From positions 46,713 through 110,712 of the forward strand of contig JARLHL010000047.1 in the NCBI GenBank assembly GCA_031292275.1: a stretch of DNA of 64,000 bases, in the 5' to 3' direction. Origin of the DNA: Desulfocapsaceae bacterium. GTDB lineage: Bacteria; Desulfobacterota; Desulfobulbia; Desulfobulbales; Desulfocapsaceae. The notes beneath the pieces were generated by a model. The model searched no databases and was not told the DNA's origin. It saw only the letters and a program-made list of their open reading frames with translations. The position numbers and the translations under genes are program-made. Shown here piece by piece: positions 8,218 to 17,250 of the stretch. Within the stretch, counting starts at the first letter, position 1. The number at the start of each line of letters is the position of its first letter.

Positions 8218-8859
8218 TCATGGATCGAGATTCCCGGCTGTCTGACCCTGGGGCTGCCGGTCAGGTATGGGCCTGGTTGTCTCTATAAATTTCCGGACCG
8301 CCCGGTCCATATCCGACAGGTCCTGATCCGGGATCCCGTGGGCAAATTTTGCCCTGTCACACTGCTCCATGCACTCCTGCAGATCACCGGCATGGATCCT
8401 GAGATCAACCTCCGCAAGGGTGCAGCCCTCTTGCAGGCGGGAGAAAAATTCCCGGGTGGTCTGCCGGGTGGAGCGGATCTGAAAGCGTGACTCAATATAC
8501 TGTCGCAGGATGGCGGAGACCCGCTCTGCGTAGAGCAGCGGCTGCCCCTGAAGCTGTCCGGCCAGCTCCAGTTCCTTTAAGGCGATCTCGTCCGGCCCCG
8601 GCTTCACAATTGCAGATTTCCGCCTGCGCCTGGCAATGATGATGGCTGCCAGTACGGCCGCCAGTGTCAGGGCCGCCAGCCCCGGGATGAGAAACACGGG
8701 CGGTCCCTCCGGCAGGAGGACGGGCCCCTGGATATCCCTGATTTCAGGTGGGCCGGCCTGACCGGGCTGCAGGACAGCTCCCGGCTGCTGGCAGTGACCT
8801 GCAACCGGCATCAACAGCAGTGACAGGGCCAGAAACAGGGCCGCAAAAAGGGATTTCAT
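8218..8859 (-). CDS. DUF4381-type membrane protein of the MoxR/Bat operon
   Basis: 213 residues. A signal peptide (FAALFLALSLLLMPVAGHCQ) and a Pro/Gly-rich stretch precede one membrane helix (VFLIPGLAALTLAAVLAAIIIA), a basic stop-transfer RRRRK, and a cytoplasmic helical domain with YAERVSAILRQYIESRFQIRSTRQTTREFF. This segment and the position between a DUF58 gene and batA fit the DUF4381 family found in these operons. The start overlaps the DUF58 stop by four bases (ATGA). Function is unknown beyond co-occurrence with MoxR and VWA proteins. Confidence 0.75.
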   Translation of the reverse strand: MKSLFAALFLALSLLLMPVAGHCQQPGAVLQPGQAGPPEIRDIQGPVLLPEGPPVFLIPGLAALTLAAVLAAIIIARRRRKSAIVKPGPDEIALKELELAGQLQGQPLLYAERVSAILRQYIESRFQIRSTRQTTREFFSRLQEGCTLAEVDLRIHAGDLQECMEQCDRAKFAHGIPDQDLSDMDRAVRKFIETTRPIPDRQPQGQTAGNLDP

Positions 8860-9770
8860 CGCCTGATCCTCCTCCTTCTAGCCCCAAAAAATCCTGTAAG
8901 GGCCGGGATGTACGGCTCACCGGTGGACAGATTGAGCACATCGACTCCTGCTGCGCGGGTGGTCTTCAGCAGATTCTTCTGCCGCTGGGCGGCAGTCTCT
9001 GCGTACCGGGCGCGGATGGCCGGATCCGAGGTGTTCAATTCCACCTGCCGGCCGTTCTCGGCATCCTCGATGGTCAGCCAGCCCACATCGGGCAGCGCGT
9101 GTTCCCTGGGATCGGAGACGATGATACCGATCAGGTCGTGACGCCGGTTGCCGGTGCGGAGCTTGGGCTGCAGCTGGTCCAGCCCTGCCTGAAAATCCCC
9201 GGGCAGGCAGAAATCCGAGATCAGAAAGACCACGGACCTGCGTTTGCAGACCCGGCCCGCGAAGTCCAGCGGCACATTGAGATCGGTCTTCTTCCCCTGG
9301 GGCTTGAAATACAGGATCTCCCGGATTACCCGCAGGATATGGGAGCGGCCTTTTTGGGGCGGGATAGAGAGCTCGATAAAATCGGTGAAGAGGATGAGGC
9401 CGACCTTGTCGTTGTTGCGAATGGCGGAAAAGGCCAGTACCGCCCCCAGCTCGGCCATCATCTCCCGTTTGGATGAGGAGGTCGAGCCGAACTGGCCGGA
9501 GCCGCTGATGTCGATGAGCAGAAGGATGGTCAGCTCCCGTTCCTCGGTAAATTTTTTGATATGGGGAATGCCGGTCCTGGCGGTGACGTTCCAGTCGATG
9601 GCCCTGATCTCGTCTCCGGCCACGTATTCCCGGACCTCGTCGAAGTTCATGCCGCTGCCCTTGAAGACCGAGTGATAGTCCCCGGCCAGGCTGTCGTTGA
9701 CCAGCCGCCGGGTCCTCACTTCGACCTGCCGCACTTTTTTCAGGATCTCTCTGGTGATTTGGGCTTCCAT
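8856..9770 (-). CDS. DUF58 domain protein (VWA-like), partner of MoxR
   Basis: 304 residues. Contains the DUF58 hallmark EYVAGDEIRAIDWNVTARTG near residues 50-70 and a VWA-like core (LLLIDISGSGQFG). The C-terminal half carries RSVVFLISDFCLPGDF. There is no membrane segment, so it is cytoplasmic. DUF58 proteins are encoded next to MoxR AAA+ ATPases and are thought to link the ATPase to the membrane VWA proteins. Here it lies 107 bases downstream of moxR. Confidence 0.9.
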   Translation of the reverse strand: MEAQITREILKKVRQVEVRTRRLVNDSLAGDYHSVFKGSGMNFDEVREYVAGDEIRAIDWNVTARTGIPHIKKFTEERELTILLLIDISGSGQFGSTSSSKREMMAELGAVLAFSAIRNNDKVGLILFTDFIELSIPPQKGRSHILRVIREILYFKPQGKKTDLNVPLDFAGRVCKRRSVVFLISDFCLPGDFQAGLDQLQPKLRTGNRRHDLIGIIVSDPREHALPDVGWLTIEDAENGRQVELNTSDPAIRARYAETAAQRQKNLLKTTRAAGVDVLNLSTGEPYIPALTGFFGARRRRIRR

Positions 9771-9877
9771 GGCGTCTATATAAAAGTTTCGTTTTGATGC
9801 CAGCCTCGCCGTTCCTGCTGCCGGACTGAAATGGCGGGATTTTATCTTTCGCTTGTGAACCTGGTCAGCAATGCTGG

Positions 9878-10930
9878 TCAGGGTACCGGTACGGTGTCGA
9901 GGATCTTGCGGATGATGTCCTCGCTGCTGACGGCTTCGGCCTCGGCCTCGTAGCTGATCCGCAGACGATGCCGCATCACGTCCGGTGCCGCCGACTTGAC
10001 GTCATCCGGGGTCACGTAGCCGCGTCCGGCCAGATAGGCCAGGGCCCTGGAGACGGCCTTGAGGTTGATGGTGGCCCTGGGCGAGGCGCCTATCTCGATA
10101 TAGTCCTGCAGGTCGAGTTTGAAGGCCTTCGGGTCGCGAGTGGCATAGACTAAAGAGACGATATAGTCTTTTATCTTGTCATCCATATAGATGGAGTCCA
10201 CCACCGTGCGTGCGGCCAGGATGTCGGCGGGGCTGATCACGGGATTGACCTGCAGGTTCGAATCCGTATGGTCTTTCGCCTCCAGGATCTGCCTCTCCTC
10301 GGCCATGCTCGGATAGGTGACCACCACCTTCAGCATGAAACGGTCCATCTGGGCCTCGGGCAGGGGGTAGGTGCCCTCCTGTTCGATGGGGTTCTGGGTG
10401 GCCAGGACCAGAAAGAGCTCGGGCAGCCTGAATGTCTGGCTGCCGATGGTCACCTGCCTCTCCTGCATGGCCTCCAGCAGGGCCGACTGGACCTTGGCCG
10501 GCGCCCGGTTGATCTCGTCGGCCAGGATCATCGAGGAGAAGATCGGTCCCTGCTTGATGATAAAGGAGGTGTCCCGGGGGTTGTAGATCTCGGTGCCGAT
10601 GATATCGGCGGGCAGCATGTCGGGGGTGAACTGGATGCGTCTGAAATCAGTCTGGATGGCCGTGGCCAGGGTCTTGACCGCCAGGGTTTTGGCCAGCCCC
10701 GGTACGCCTTCCAGCAGGATGTGGCCGCCGGTAAGCAGGCCCACCAGCAGGCGTTCCACCAGATGCCGCTGGCCGATGACGACCTTTGCCATCTGCTGAC
10801 GCAAAAGGCCCAGCCAGGCCGAGCTGAGCTTCACTGATTCGTTGATGGCCTGGATGGAGGTAAAGACATCCCCTTCCCGGTGGGCCGCAAGGGCCGGGGG
10901 CTGAGGTGATTCGGCGGATCTGTTGAACAT
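9878..10930 (-). CDS. moxR: MoxR-family AAA+ ATPase
   Basis: 350 residues. Walker A is GVPGLAKT (near residue 76), Walker B is ILADEINRAP, sensor 1 is VLATQNPIEQEGTYPLPEAQ, and the lid domain is at the C-terminus. The length suits MoxR proper. MoxR ATPases act as chaperone-like factors with VWA partners, and this one heads the operon running to batE. A start 20-30 codons further in (MAKVVIGQ) is possible, but the upstream residues look plausible. Confidence 0.93.
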   Translation of the reverse strand: MFNRSAESPQPPALAAHREGDVFTSIQAINESVKLSSAWLGLLRQQMAKVVIGQRHLVERLLVGLLTGGHILLEGVPGLAKTLAVKTLATAIQTDFRRIQFTPDMLPADIIGTEIYNPRDTSFIIKQGPIFSSMILADEINRAPAKVQSALLEAMQERQVTIGSQTFRLPELFLVLATQNPIEQEGTYPLPEAQMDRFMLKVVVTYPSMAEERQILEAKDHTDSNLQVNPVISPADILAARTVVDSIYMDDKIKDYIVSLVYATRDPKAFKLDLQDYIEIGASPRATINLKAVSRALAYLAGRGYVTPDDVKSAAPDVMRHRLRISYEAEAEAVSSEDIIRKILDTVPVP

Positions 10931-11016
10931 GGCAACTCCTCTCTGGATAGGAACTCGTGGTGATCAGTTGATGCCCGAAGTATAGTAAGCCAACATTGCC
11001 GGAGCATTGCCGGAGC

Positions 11017-11032
11017 ATTACAATATCGTAAT
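11017..11032. promoter_or_regulatory. Operator-like near-palindrome between moxR and kor
   Basis: ATTAC-N6-GTAAT, a 16-base near-perfect palindrome with two mismatched centre positions, follows directly on two tandem copies of CATTGCCGGAG (10994-11004 and 11005-11015). It lies in the 268-base gap between the divergent moxR and kor operons, the expected place for regulation. No regulator can be named. Confidence 0.35.
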
Positions 11033-11198
11033 GAGGCCTTGTATAGGGCTCTCTGCCGCCGGTCTTTTTTCCTGTAATTGACCACAGGCTCTATCTTTAC
11101 CTGATCCGGGTATGATAGTGTAATGAGAGGTGTTGAGCGGTATCGGGAACCTTTTTAAGGGCACTGAGACCGGCGGTTCATGTGTGATTGGGGGATCT

Positions 11199-11417
11199 AT
11201 GGCGAAGAAGAAGCTTAAAGGACACCGGATCAACCGGGACTGGTGCAAGGGCTGCGGGATCTGCGTCAGGTTCTGTCCCAAAGGCGTCCTGGAGTTGGAT
11301 GCGGCGGATAAGGCGGCGGCGGTACGGCCCCGGGAATGCATATGCTGCCGGCTGTGCGAACTCCGCTGCCCGGATCTGGCAATCGAGGTCGTGGTGGAGG
11401 ATGAAGACGATGACTGA
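11199..11417 (+). CDS. korD: 2-oxoacid:ferredoxin oxidoreductase, delta (ferredoxin-like) subunit
   Basis: 72 residues from the ATG at 11199, chosen because GGGGGAT lies 5 bases upstream; a frame extension to 11130 has no such site. Two 4Fe-4S motifs are visible: CKGCGICVRFCPKG and CICCRLCELRCP, the second somewhat irregular. The protein carries electrons from the TPP-containing subunit to ferredoxin. The stop overlaps korA by eight bases. Confidence 0.88.
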   Translation: MAKKKLKGHRINRDWCKGCGICVRFCPKGVLELDAADKAAAVRPRECICCRLCELRCPDLAIEVVVEDEDDD

Positions 11418-12558
11418 GAGGATAGAGTTTGTCCAGGGCAACGAGGCCTGCGTCGAGGGGGCGCTGTACGCGGGGCTGGAATTTTTCGCGGGCTACCCGA
11501 TCACCCCCTCCACCGAGGTGGCGGAGCTCTTGTCCGAGCGTCTGCCGCAGCGGGGCGGGCGCTTTATCCAGATGGAGGATGAAATCGCCTCCATGTGCGC
11601 CATCATCGGTGCCTCGCTGACCGGCCGCAAGGTGATGACGGCCACCAGCGGCCCCGGCTTTTCGCTGAAGCAGGAGGCCATCGGCTATGCCTGCATGGCC
11701 GAGATCCCCTGCGTGATCGTCAACGTCCAGAGGGGCGGGCCGTCCACCGGCAATCCCACCCATGTCAGCCAAGGGGATGTAAACCAGGCCCGGTGGGGGA
11801 CCCACGGTGATCACGCCGTTATCGCGCTGACCGCCTCCAACCACCAGGACGTCTTTGCCATGACCGTCGATGCCTTCAACCTGGCCGAGACTTACCGGAC
11901 CCCGGTGATCCTGCTCTTCGACGAGGTGATCGGTCATATGCGGGAGAAGCTGGTGGTCCCGGAAAAAGGCGAGATCGCCATTGTCGACCGGCTGCGGACC
12001 TCTGTGGGCAAGGACGTGGACTATCATCCCTATCTGCCCCGTGAGGACGGCCGGCTGCCGATGTCCGATTTCGGGGGGGATCACCGGTACAACGTCACAG
12101 GCCTCTTCCATGATATGTGGGGCTTTCCGTCCAACGATCCCAGGGTGGTGAGGGACCTCCTCCATCATCTGGTGGATAAGATCGAGACCAATGTGGGCGC
12201 CATCAGCCGCTACCGGGAGCATCACCTGGAGGGCGCCGACTATGTGATGATCTCCTACGGTTCCTCGGCCCGCTCGGCCATCCATATGGCTGAACACCGA
12301 CGGGAGAGGGGAGAGAGGATCGGCGTTCTCGAGCTGCAGTCCCTCTGGCCCTTCCCCGAGGAGCTGGTCAGGGGAAAATGCAGGGGCGCCAAGGGGGTGA
12401 TCGTGGTCGAGATGAATATGGGCCAGGTGATGCGGCAGGTGAGGGCCTGCGTCGATGCGCCGGAAAAGGTCTTTCTCGCCAACCGGATCGACGGCAAGCT
12501 GATCACGCCCGCCGATATCAAAGCGGTCCTCAGGGTGATCCAGGGGAAGGGGGTGTAA
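11410..12558 (+). CDS. korA: 2-oxoacid (probably 2-oxoglutarate):ferredoxin oxidoreductase, alpha subunit
   Basis: 382 residues from the ATG at 11410 (MTERIEFVQGNEACVEGALY), overlapping the korD stop; an ATG three codons earlier is also possible. It shows the pyrimidine-binding N-terminal domain (FAGYPITPSTEVAE), the ISMEDEIAS-like FIQMEDEIASM, the family segment TATSGPGFSLKQEAIGYA, and VNVQRGGPSTGNPT. The C-terminal transketolase-like domain reads GVLELQSLWPFPEE. The D-A-B-C gene order is typical of KorDABC in anaerobes. The choice of 2-oxoglutarate over a branched 2-oxoacid is inferred from subunit similarity and the adjacent glutamate dehydrogenase. Confidence 0.9.
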   Translation: MTERIEFVQGNEACVEGALYAGLEFFAGYPITPSTEVAELLSERLPQRGGRFIQMEDEIASMCAIIGASLTGRKVMTATSGPGFSLKQEAIGYACMAEIPCVIVNVQRGGPSTGNPTHVSQGDVNQARWGTHGDHAVIALTASNHQDVFAMTVDAFNLAETYRTPVILLFDEVIGHMREKLVVPEKGEIAIVDRLRTSVGKDVDYHPYLPREDGRLPMSDFGGDHRYNVTGLFHDMWGFPSNDPRVVRDLLHHLVDKIETNVGAISRYREHHLEGADYVMISYGSSARSAIHMAEHRRERGERIGVLELQSLWPFPEELVRGKCRGAKGVIVVEMNMGQVMRQVRACVDAPEKVFLANRIDGKLITPADIKAVLRVIQGKGV

Positions 12559-12559
12559 T

Positions 12560-13369
12560 ATGGCCGTCAAAGACTATCTGCGGGAGCGTTTCTTCCCCCA
12601 TATGTGGTGTCCGGGCTGCGGTCACGGCACGGTACTGAACAGCCTGCTGAGGGCCGTGGAGCAGCTGGGGCTGAAGAAGAACAATATCGTGATGACCTCA
12701 GGCATCGGCTGCTCGGCCAGGATCTCCGGCTATGTGGACTTCCACTCGCTGCACACCCTGCATGGCCGGGCTCTGGCCTTTGCCACGGGCGTCAAGCTGT
12801 CCCGGCCGGAGCTGACCCTGCTGGTGCCCATGGGCGACGGCGACGCGCTGGCCATCGGCGGCAACCACTTCATCCATGCGGCCAGGCGCAATATCGATAT
12901 CACCGCCATCGTCATGAATAACCGGATCTACGGGATGACCGGCGGCCAGTTTTCGCCCTTGTCGGGGCCCGGCAAGAAGGCCACCACCGCGCCCTACGGC
13001 ACCATCGACAACGCCTTCGATGTGGTGGAACTCTCCAGGGCGGCGGGGGCCTCCTTCGTGGCCCGCACCACCACGTATCACGTGCAGGAGGCCACCGAGA
13101 TCTTCAAGAAGGCCATCATGCATAAGGGGTTTTCGGTGGTGGAGATCCTCACCCAGTGCCCCACCCATTATGGCCGGAAGAACAAAGAGGGCGATGCGGC
13201 GGCCATGCTGGACATCTATAAAAAGAAGACTGCCAAGGTGGGTTCAAGGGCCCTGGCCGAAGATCCGGGCCTGCTGGGCCGGGGGATCTTCGTCGACCGG
13301 GATAGCCCGGAATACTGCGAGGAGTATGAGAAGATTATTGCCGCGGCCATGGGGGAGGTGAGGCGATGA
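12560..13369 (+). CDS. korB: 2-oxoacid:ferredoxin oxidoreductase, beta (TPP-binding) subunit
   Basis: 269 residues, starting one base after the korA stop. It has the HMWCPGCGHG motif, the GIGCSARISGY segment, and the thiamine-diphosphate/Mg site GDGDALAIGGNHFIHAARRN with the downstream NN pair (VMNNRIYGMTGGQ). It binds TPP and catalyses the oxidative decarboxylation together with KorA. The start of korC overlaps by four bases (ATGA). Confidence 0.92.
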   Translation: MAVKDYLRERFFPHMWCPGCGHGTVLNSLLRAVEQLGLKKNNIVMTSGIGCSARISGYVDFHSLHTLHGRALAFATGVKLSRPELTLLVPMGDGDALAIGGNHFIHAARRNIDITAIVMNNRIYGMTGGQFSPLSGPGKKATTAPYGTIDNAFDVVELSRAAGASFVARTTTYHVQEATEIFKKAIMHKGFSVVEILTQCPTHYGRKNKEGDAAAMLDIYKKKTAKVGSRALAEDPGLLGRGIFVDRDSPEYCEEYEKIIAAAMGEVRR

Positions 13370-13935
13370 AACATACCAGTCTCGTTCTGACCGGTTCGGG
13401 CGGCCAGGGCGTAATCACCGCGGCCATCATCCTGGCGGAGGCGGCGGTGATCCATGAGGGGATGAACGCCACCCAGACCCAGTCCTACGGGGCGGCGGCC
13501 CGGGGAGGCTCCACCAGGGCCGACATCATCATCTCGGGTTCGCCGATCTTCTTCCCCGGGGTCAGCCAGCCCAATATCCTGGTCTGCCTGACCCAGGAGG
13601 CCTATACGGAATTTTCGTCCATCATCAGGCCGGGCGGGATCCTGCTCACAGACAGCCGTTTTGTGACCCTTGCCAAAAAGGTGGACGCCAACCAGATCCA
13701 GCTGCCCCTGTACGATACGGTCATGGAGAAGATCGGTAAGCCCATCGTTTTCAATATCTGCCTTTTGGGCGCGCTTCTGGGGATCAACGCCATTGTCAGG
13801 CCGGAGTCGGTGATGGAGGTGATCAAGACCAGGGTGCCGGCCGACTTCGTGGCGATGAACAACCGGGCCCTGGACATCGGCCTGGTGCTGGGGGCCAACA
13901 GGGAGACCGGCCGTTCCCTCCCGGCGGACGGCTGA
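13366..13935 (+). CDS. korC: 2-oxoacid:ferredoxin oxidoreductase, gamma subunit
   Basis: 189 residues. Starts with the family signature LTGSGGQGVITAAIILAEAA and carries QTQSYGAAARGGSTRADII. This is the gamma subunit that binds CoA in 2-oxoacid:acceptor oxidoreductases and completes the four-subunit enzyme. It is translationally coupled to korB. Confidence 0.92.
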   Translation: MKHTSLVLTGSGGQGVITAAIILAEAAVIHEGMNATQTQSYGAAARGGSTRADIIISGSPIFFPGVSQPNILVCLTQEAYTEFSSIIRPGGILLTDSRFVTLAKKVDANQIQLPLYDTVMEKIGKPIVFNICLLGALLGINAIVRPESVMEVIKTRVPADFVAMNNRALDIGLVLGANRETGRSLPADG

Positions 13936-13942
13936 AATCTGA

Positions 13943-13984
13943 GGGGTGCCGGGCGAAGACGGTCCGTGCACCCCTTCTTCGTTT
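13943..13984 (+). terminator. Candidate terminator after korC
   Basis: The 7-bp stem GGGGTGC / GCACCCC (13943-13949 and 13968-13974) is followed by TTCTTCGTTT, 7 bases after the korC stop. The 18-base loop contains further short pairings. The U-tract is imperfect, so this is a moderate call. Confidence 0.45.
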
Positions 13985-14084
13985 GCTGCATGTCTTTTCA
14001 CTGCGGTCTTCGGCAGATCAGCAATCGCATGTCTGAAAAATTCCCGGCTGTCCGCCGAAGACCCGGGAAGCACCAGGAGACTCC

Positions 14085-17000
14085 ATGGATACCTGTCTGC
14101 ATTTTCTCCCTGTGTCGCAGGGCGCCTCGATCATCGAGAAGGCCAAGAGCCTGAGCCTGGACCCCAGCATCCTCTACGAGGCCGTCATCGACCTCACAGC
14201 CGAGGGCCTGATCACCGCCAACTGCATCAACCTGGCGGCGGGGATTCTGTTGAACGATCTGGGCCTGCCTAACTATTTTTTTGAAAATATCGCCAAGGAA
14301 TCGCTGGAGCACATCCTCGCCTCCATCGCCTCCAGCATTACCCTCAAGGACGGCAGGGTCGTCCTCTACGGCTGGATCGCCCAGATCGACTTCGATCTTG
14401 AGCATAAGAACGATGTGCAGCGGGTCAGGATCGCCACGGAGGAGACCCGGGACAGCATGGAAAAGATGCTGGACAGCCTTATCCCCGGGCACAGGCGGGA
14501 ATATTATTATTGCCCGGCCAGCCGTTATCATACCTATATCATCAGGCCTGAGACTGTGCTCAACTATACCCGCGAGCAGTTCGGCCAGTCCCGATTCCTG
14601 TTCAGGCTGGCGGATGCGTCCATGCAGCCGCCGGAGCCCACTTGTCTGCGCTACGAGCGCTTCCTGGCGGCCTCGGAGAAATCGGTCATCCCGTTGATCG
14701 AGGTCTTCAATCTGCCTGAGACCGGTGAGACCCGCCTGATGTTCAACAGCGATTTCGCCTCACCGCAGCTGCCCCTCCTGCGCAGGATGCTGGCTGACCA
14801 CGGCCTGGTGGTGGCGCGGGCCTACTGGGAATCGTACCGGGGAAAATCCGACGTTCCCGCATCGATCTGTTCCCTGATCGTCCGAGGAGAACTCTCCCGC
14901 CGGCAGGAGGCGGAGCTGATCGCCGACCTCGGCGCTTTTCTGGCCTTTGCGATCAACAGGGTGAGCAATCTGTATCTGGCCGGTCAGCTGAGCTTCAGGG
15001 AAATGCTTTTTGCCGGTAATGCCGTGGATTTCACCCATATGTTCATCTTCCGGGAGGGGGCGGACGGCACGGACCGGGAGATCATGGAGAACCTTACCGA
15101 CAGGGATCACAAGGACGCCTTTGCCGGCAGGATCCACGGTTCCAACCGGTCGGCCTACGTCTACAGGATCATCCTGGAGATGGTGGAGGCCCATCCGGAT
15201 CTGATCAGGCGCCTCTACGCGCTGTTCGCCAGCCGGTTCGAACCGGGGCGGGCCGACAGGCCGTCTGAGACGGATCTTGCTGAAAAATACAAAGAATTCG
15301 AAAAGATAATCGCATCACGTTTCCTTGATTTTTCTATCGGTTACGATATCTTCAACTTCATGTTCACGATGGTTGCAGGCAGCCTGAAGACCAATTTCTA
15401 CAAGGCAGAGAAGCGCTCCTTCTCCTTCCGCTTCGACGGCAGGGTGCTGGACCCGCTGGTCTTCAGCCAGTTTGTCTACGGGGTCTTCTTTGTCAACGGT
15501 CATTATGCCTGCGGCACCCATCTGCGGGCTGCCGATATCGCCCGCGGCGGCCTGCGGCTTTTGCGGGTGACTCCATCCAACTATCCGGCTCAGCTGGATA
15601 ATGCGGTCCTGCTCAACTATGCCTTGGGGCCCAAGGCCCAGCGGCTGAAGCACAAGGATATCTGCGAGAGCGGCTCGAAGGGGGTGATCATCCCCCACGC
15701 CATTTACGCGGCCCAGAGCCGGGATGCGGTCCTGGATTATACCGAAGGCATACTGGACCTGATGCTGGGCGATCCCCGGATCCTCGATTATTACGGCCGG
15801 CCCGAGATGGTCTTCTTCGGTCCCGACGAGGGGACGGCCCTGCTGATGGATGCGGTCTCCCTGCATGCCAGGGAACGCGGCTACCGGAATTGGCGGACCA
15901 TCACCACCGGCAAGAGCTTCGGCATCCCCCACGACACCTACGGCCGTCTGGAAAACGGCGACCTCTTCGGTCTGCTGGACCGGCGGGAGGAGGGCGTCGA
16001 CCTGCAGATTAACGGCGCCTCGGTGCTGGTGACCGGGGATATGGAGGCCATCTACAGCCGGATCGGCGGCCGGATCGAGGCCAGCGGCATGACCACCACC
16101 GGCGTCATGGCATCCTTCCGGACCCTGATCGGGCATTACGGGGCCGCAGAAGAGGATCTGAACCTGATGATGACCGGCGGTCCCGACGGCGATCTCGGGG
16201 CCAATGAGATCCAGAGTTATAAGGGCCGGATCTGTCTGGTGATCGACGGTGGCTCCGTCCTCTTCGATCCCGATGGCCTGGACAGAAAAGAGCTGATGCA
16301 GATTGCCTTTTCACGCAACTCCTCGCCTCGGGCCAACACCCTGGCCTTTCCCTTGGAAAAATTGGGGCCCAGGGGGTTCAGGGTGCCCATCACCGCCAGG
16401 GATGTGAGGCTGCCGGACGGCAGCCTGGTGGCGGACGGGGCGGTCTTTCATCGGAATTTTCTCGCCGACCCAGACCATCGCGAGCTGATCAGGGCAGCCA
16501 ATATCCAGGCCTTCATCCCCTGCGGCGGCTTCAAGGATACGGTGAACCACGGCAATGTGAAACGGTTTCTTGCGCTTTTTCAGGAGCTTCGCTTCATCGT
16601 TGAAGGGGCCAACGTCTTTTTCGACGATGCGGCCAGGAGGCATATCGCCACCGTCACCGCCATCAAACAGATCAAGGACACCACGGCCAATAAGGGCGGA
16701 GTCTTTTCCAGCTCGATTGCCGAGGTCCTGACTGGTTTCCTCTTCCAGGATGATTACGAGGAGAAGCTGCTCAACCATTCCGACACCCGCTGGGAGCTGA
16801 TCGGCAATATCCTCTCCCTGGTGGATGCCCATGCCCGGGCAGAGACCTCCATGCTGATCAGGATCCACGAGGCCGATCCCGCGGTGCCGCTCTTCGTGCT
16901 CTCGGAGCAGACCAGCGAGAACATCTATGCCCTGCAGGCGGTCTTTCAGGAGGGCCTGGAGCGGATCCTGGCCGATGCAGAGCTGGTCTGGAGGATTCTG

Positions 17001-17225
17001 CTCCGTTATGTCCCCGAGGTCTTGATCAACAGGCTGGGGCGCAAGGCCATAACCGATATCCTCGCCACCCCGGAGCTGAAGACCTATCGGGATGCCATCA
17101 TAACCAAGAAGCTGTCCTCCATGGCCTTTTATACCCACGGTCATCGCTGGGAGGCCTTTTGGGCCGAGGTTCATGGGGATTTTGAAGCCGCCGCCGGAAA
17201 AATCCTCGAGGCGGCTCAAGAGTGA
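14085..17225 (+). CDS. Large NAD-dependent glutamate dehydrogenase (about 115-kDa class)
   Basis: 1046 residues. The N-terminal half is a regulatory extension. The catalytic half contains HLRAADIARGGLRLLRV (near residue 485), SGSKGVIIPHAIYAAQSRDA, GPDEGTALLMDAVS, the nucleotide-binding MMTGGPDGDLGANEIQSYKGR, and IPCGGFKDTVNHGNVKRF with FIVEGANVFF and TTANKGGVFSSS. These are the landmarks of the long amino-acid dehydrogenases related to yeast GDH2, distinct from the 450-residue hexameric enzymes. It converts glutamate to 2-oxoglutarate with NAD. Lying 149 bases after korDABC, it could feed that enzyme with 2-oxoglutarate or draw on its product. Confidence 0.85.
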   Translation: MDTCLHFLPVSQGASIIEKAKSLSLDPSILYEAVIDLTAEGLITANCINLAAGILLNDLGLPNYFFENIAKESLEHILASIASSITLKDGRVVLYGWIAQIDFDLEHKNDVQRVRIATEETRDSMEKMLDSLIPGHRREYYYCPASRYHTYIIRPETVLNYTREQFGQSRFLFRLADASMQPPEPTCLRYERFLAASEKSVIPLIEVFNLPETGETRLMFNSDFASPQLPLLRRMLADHGLVVARAYWESYRGKSDVPASICSLIVRGELSRRQEAELIADLGAFLAFAINRVSNLYLAGQLSFREMLFAGNAVDFTHMFIFREGADGTDREIMENLTDRDHKDAFAGRIHGSNRSAYVYRIILEMVEAHPDLIRRLYALFASRFEPGRADRPSETDLAEKYKEFEKIIASRFLDFSIGYDIFNFMFTMVAGSLKTNFYKAEKRSFSFRFDGRVLDPLVFSQFVYGVFFVNGHYACGTHLRAADIARGGLRLLRVTPSNYPAQLDNAVLLNYALGPKAQRLKHKDICESGSKGVIIPHAIYAAQSRDAVLDYTEGILDLMLGDPRILDYYGRPEMVFFGPDEGTALLMDAVSLHARERGYRNWRTITTGKSFGIPHDTYGRLENGDLFGLLDRREEGVDLQINGASVLVTGDMEAIYSRIGGRIEASGMTTTGVMASFRTLIGHYGAAEEDLNLMMTGGPDGDLGANEIQSYKGRICLVIDGGSVLFDPDGLDRKELMQIAFSRNSSPRANTLAFPLEKLGPRGFRVPITARDVRLPDGSLVADGAVFHRNFLADPDHRELIRAANIQAFIPCGGFKDTVNHGNVKRFLALFQELRFIVEGANVFFDDAARRHIATVTAIKQIKDTTANKGGVFSSSIAEVLTGFLFQDDYEEKLLNHSDTRWELIGNILSLVDAHARAETSMLIRIHEADPAVPLFVLSEQTSENIYALQAVFQEGLERILADAELVWRILLRYVPEVLINRLGRKAITDILATPELKTYRDAIITKKLSSMAFYTHGHRWEAFWAEVHGDFEAAAGKILEAAQE

Positions 17226-17250
17226 TGGTGAAAGGGCAGGACTGTCTGGC

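Noticed and set aside
11266..12570. 434-codon open frame opposite korA
   Set aside because: A shadow of high GC at third positions; no recognisable motif, while korA is complete and in operon.
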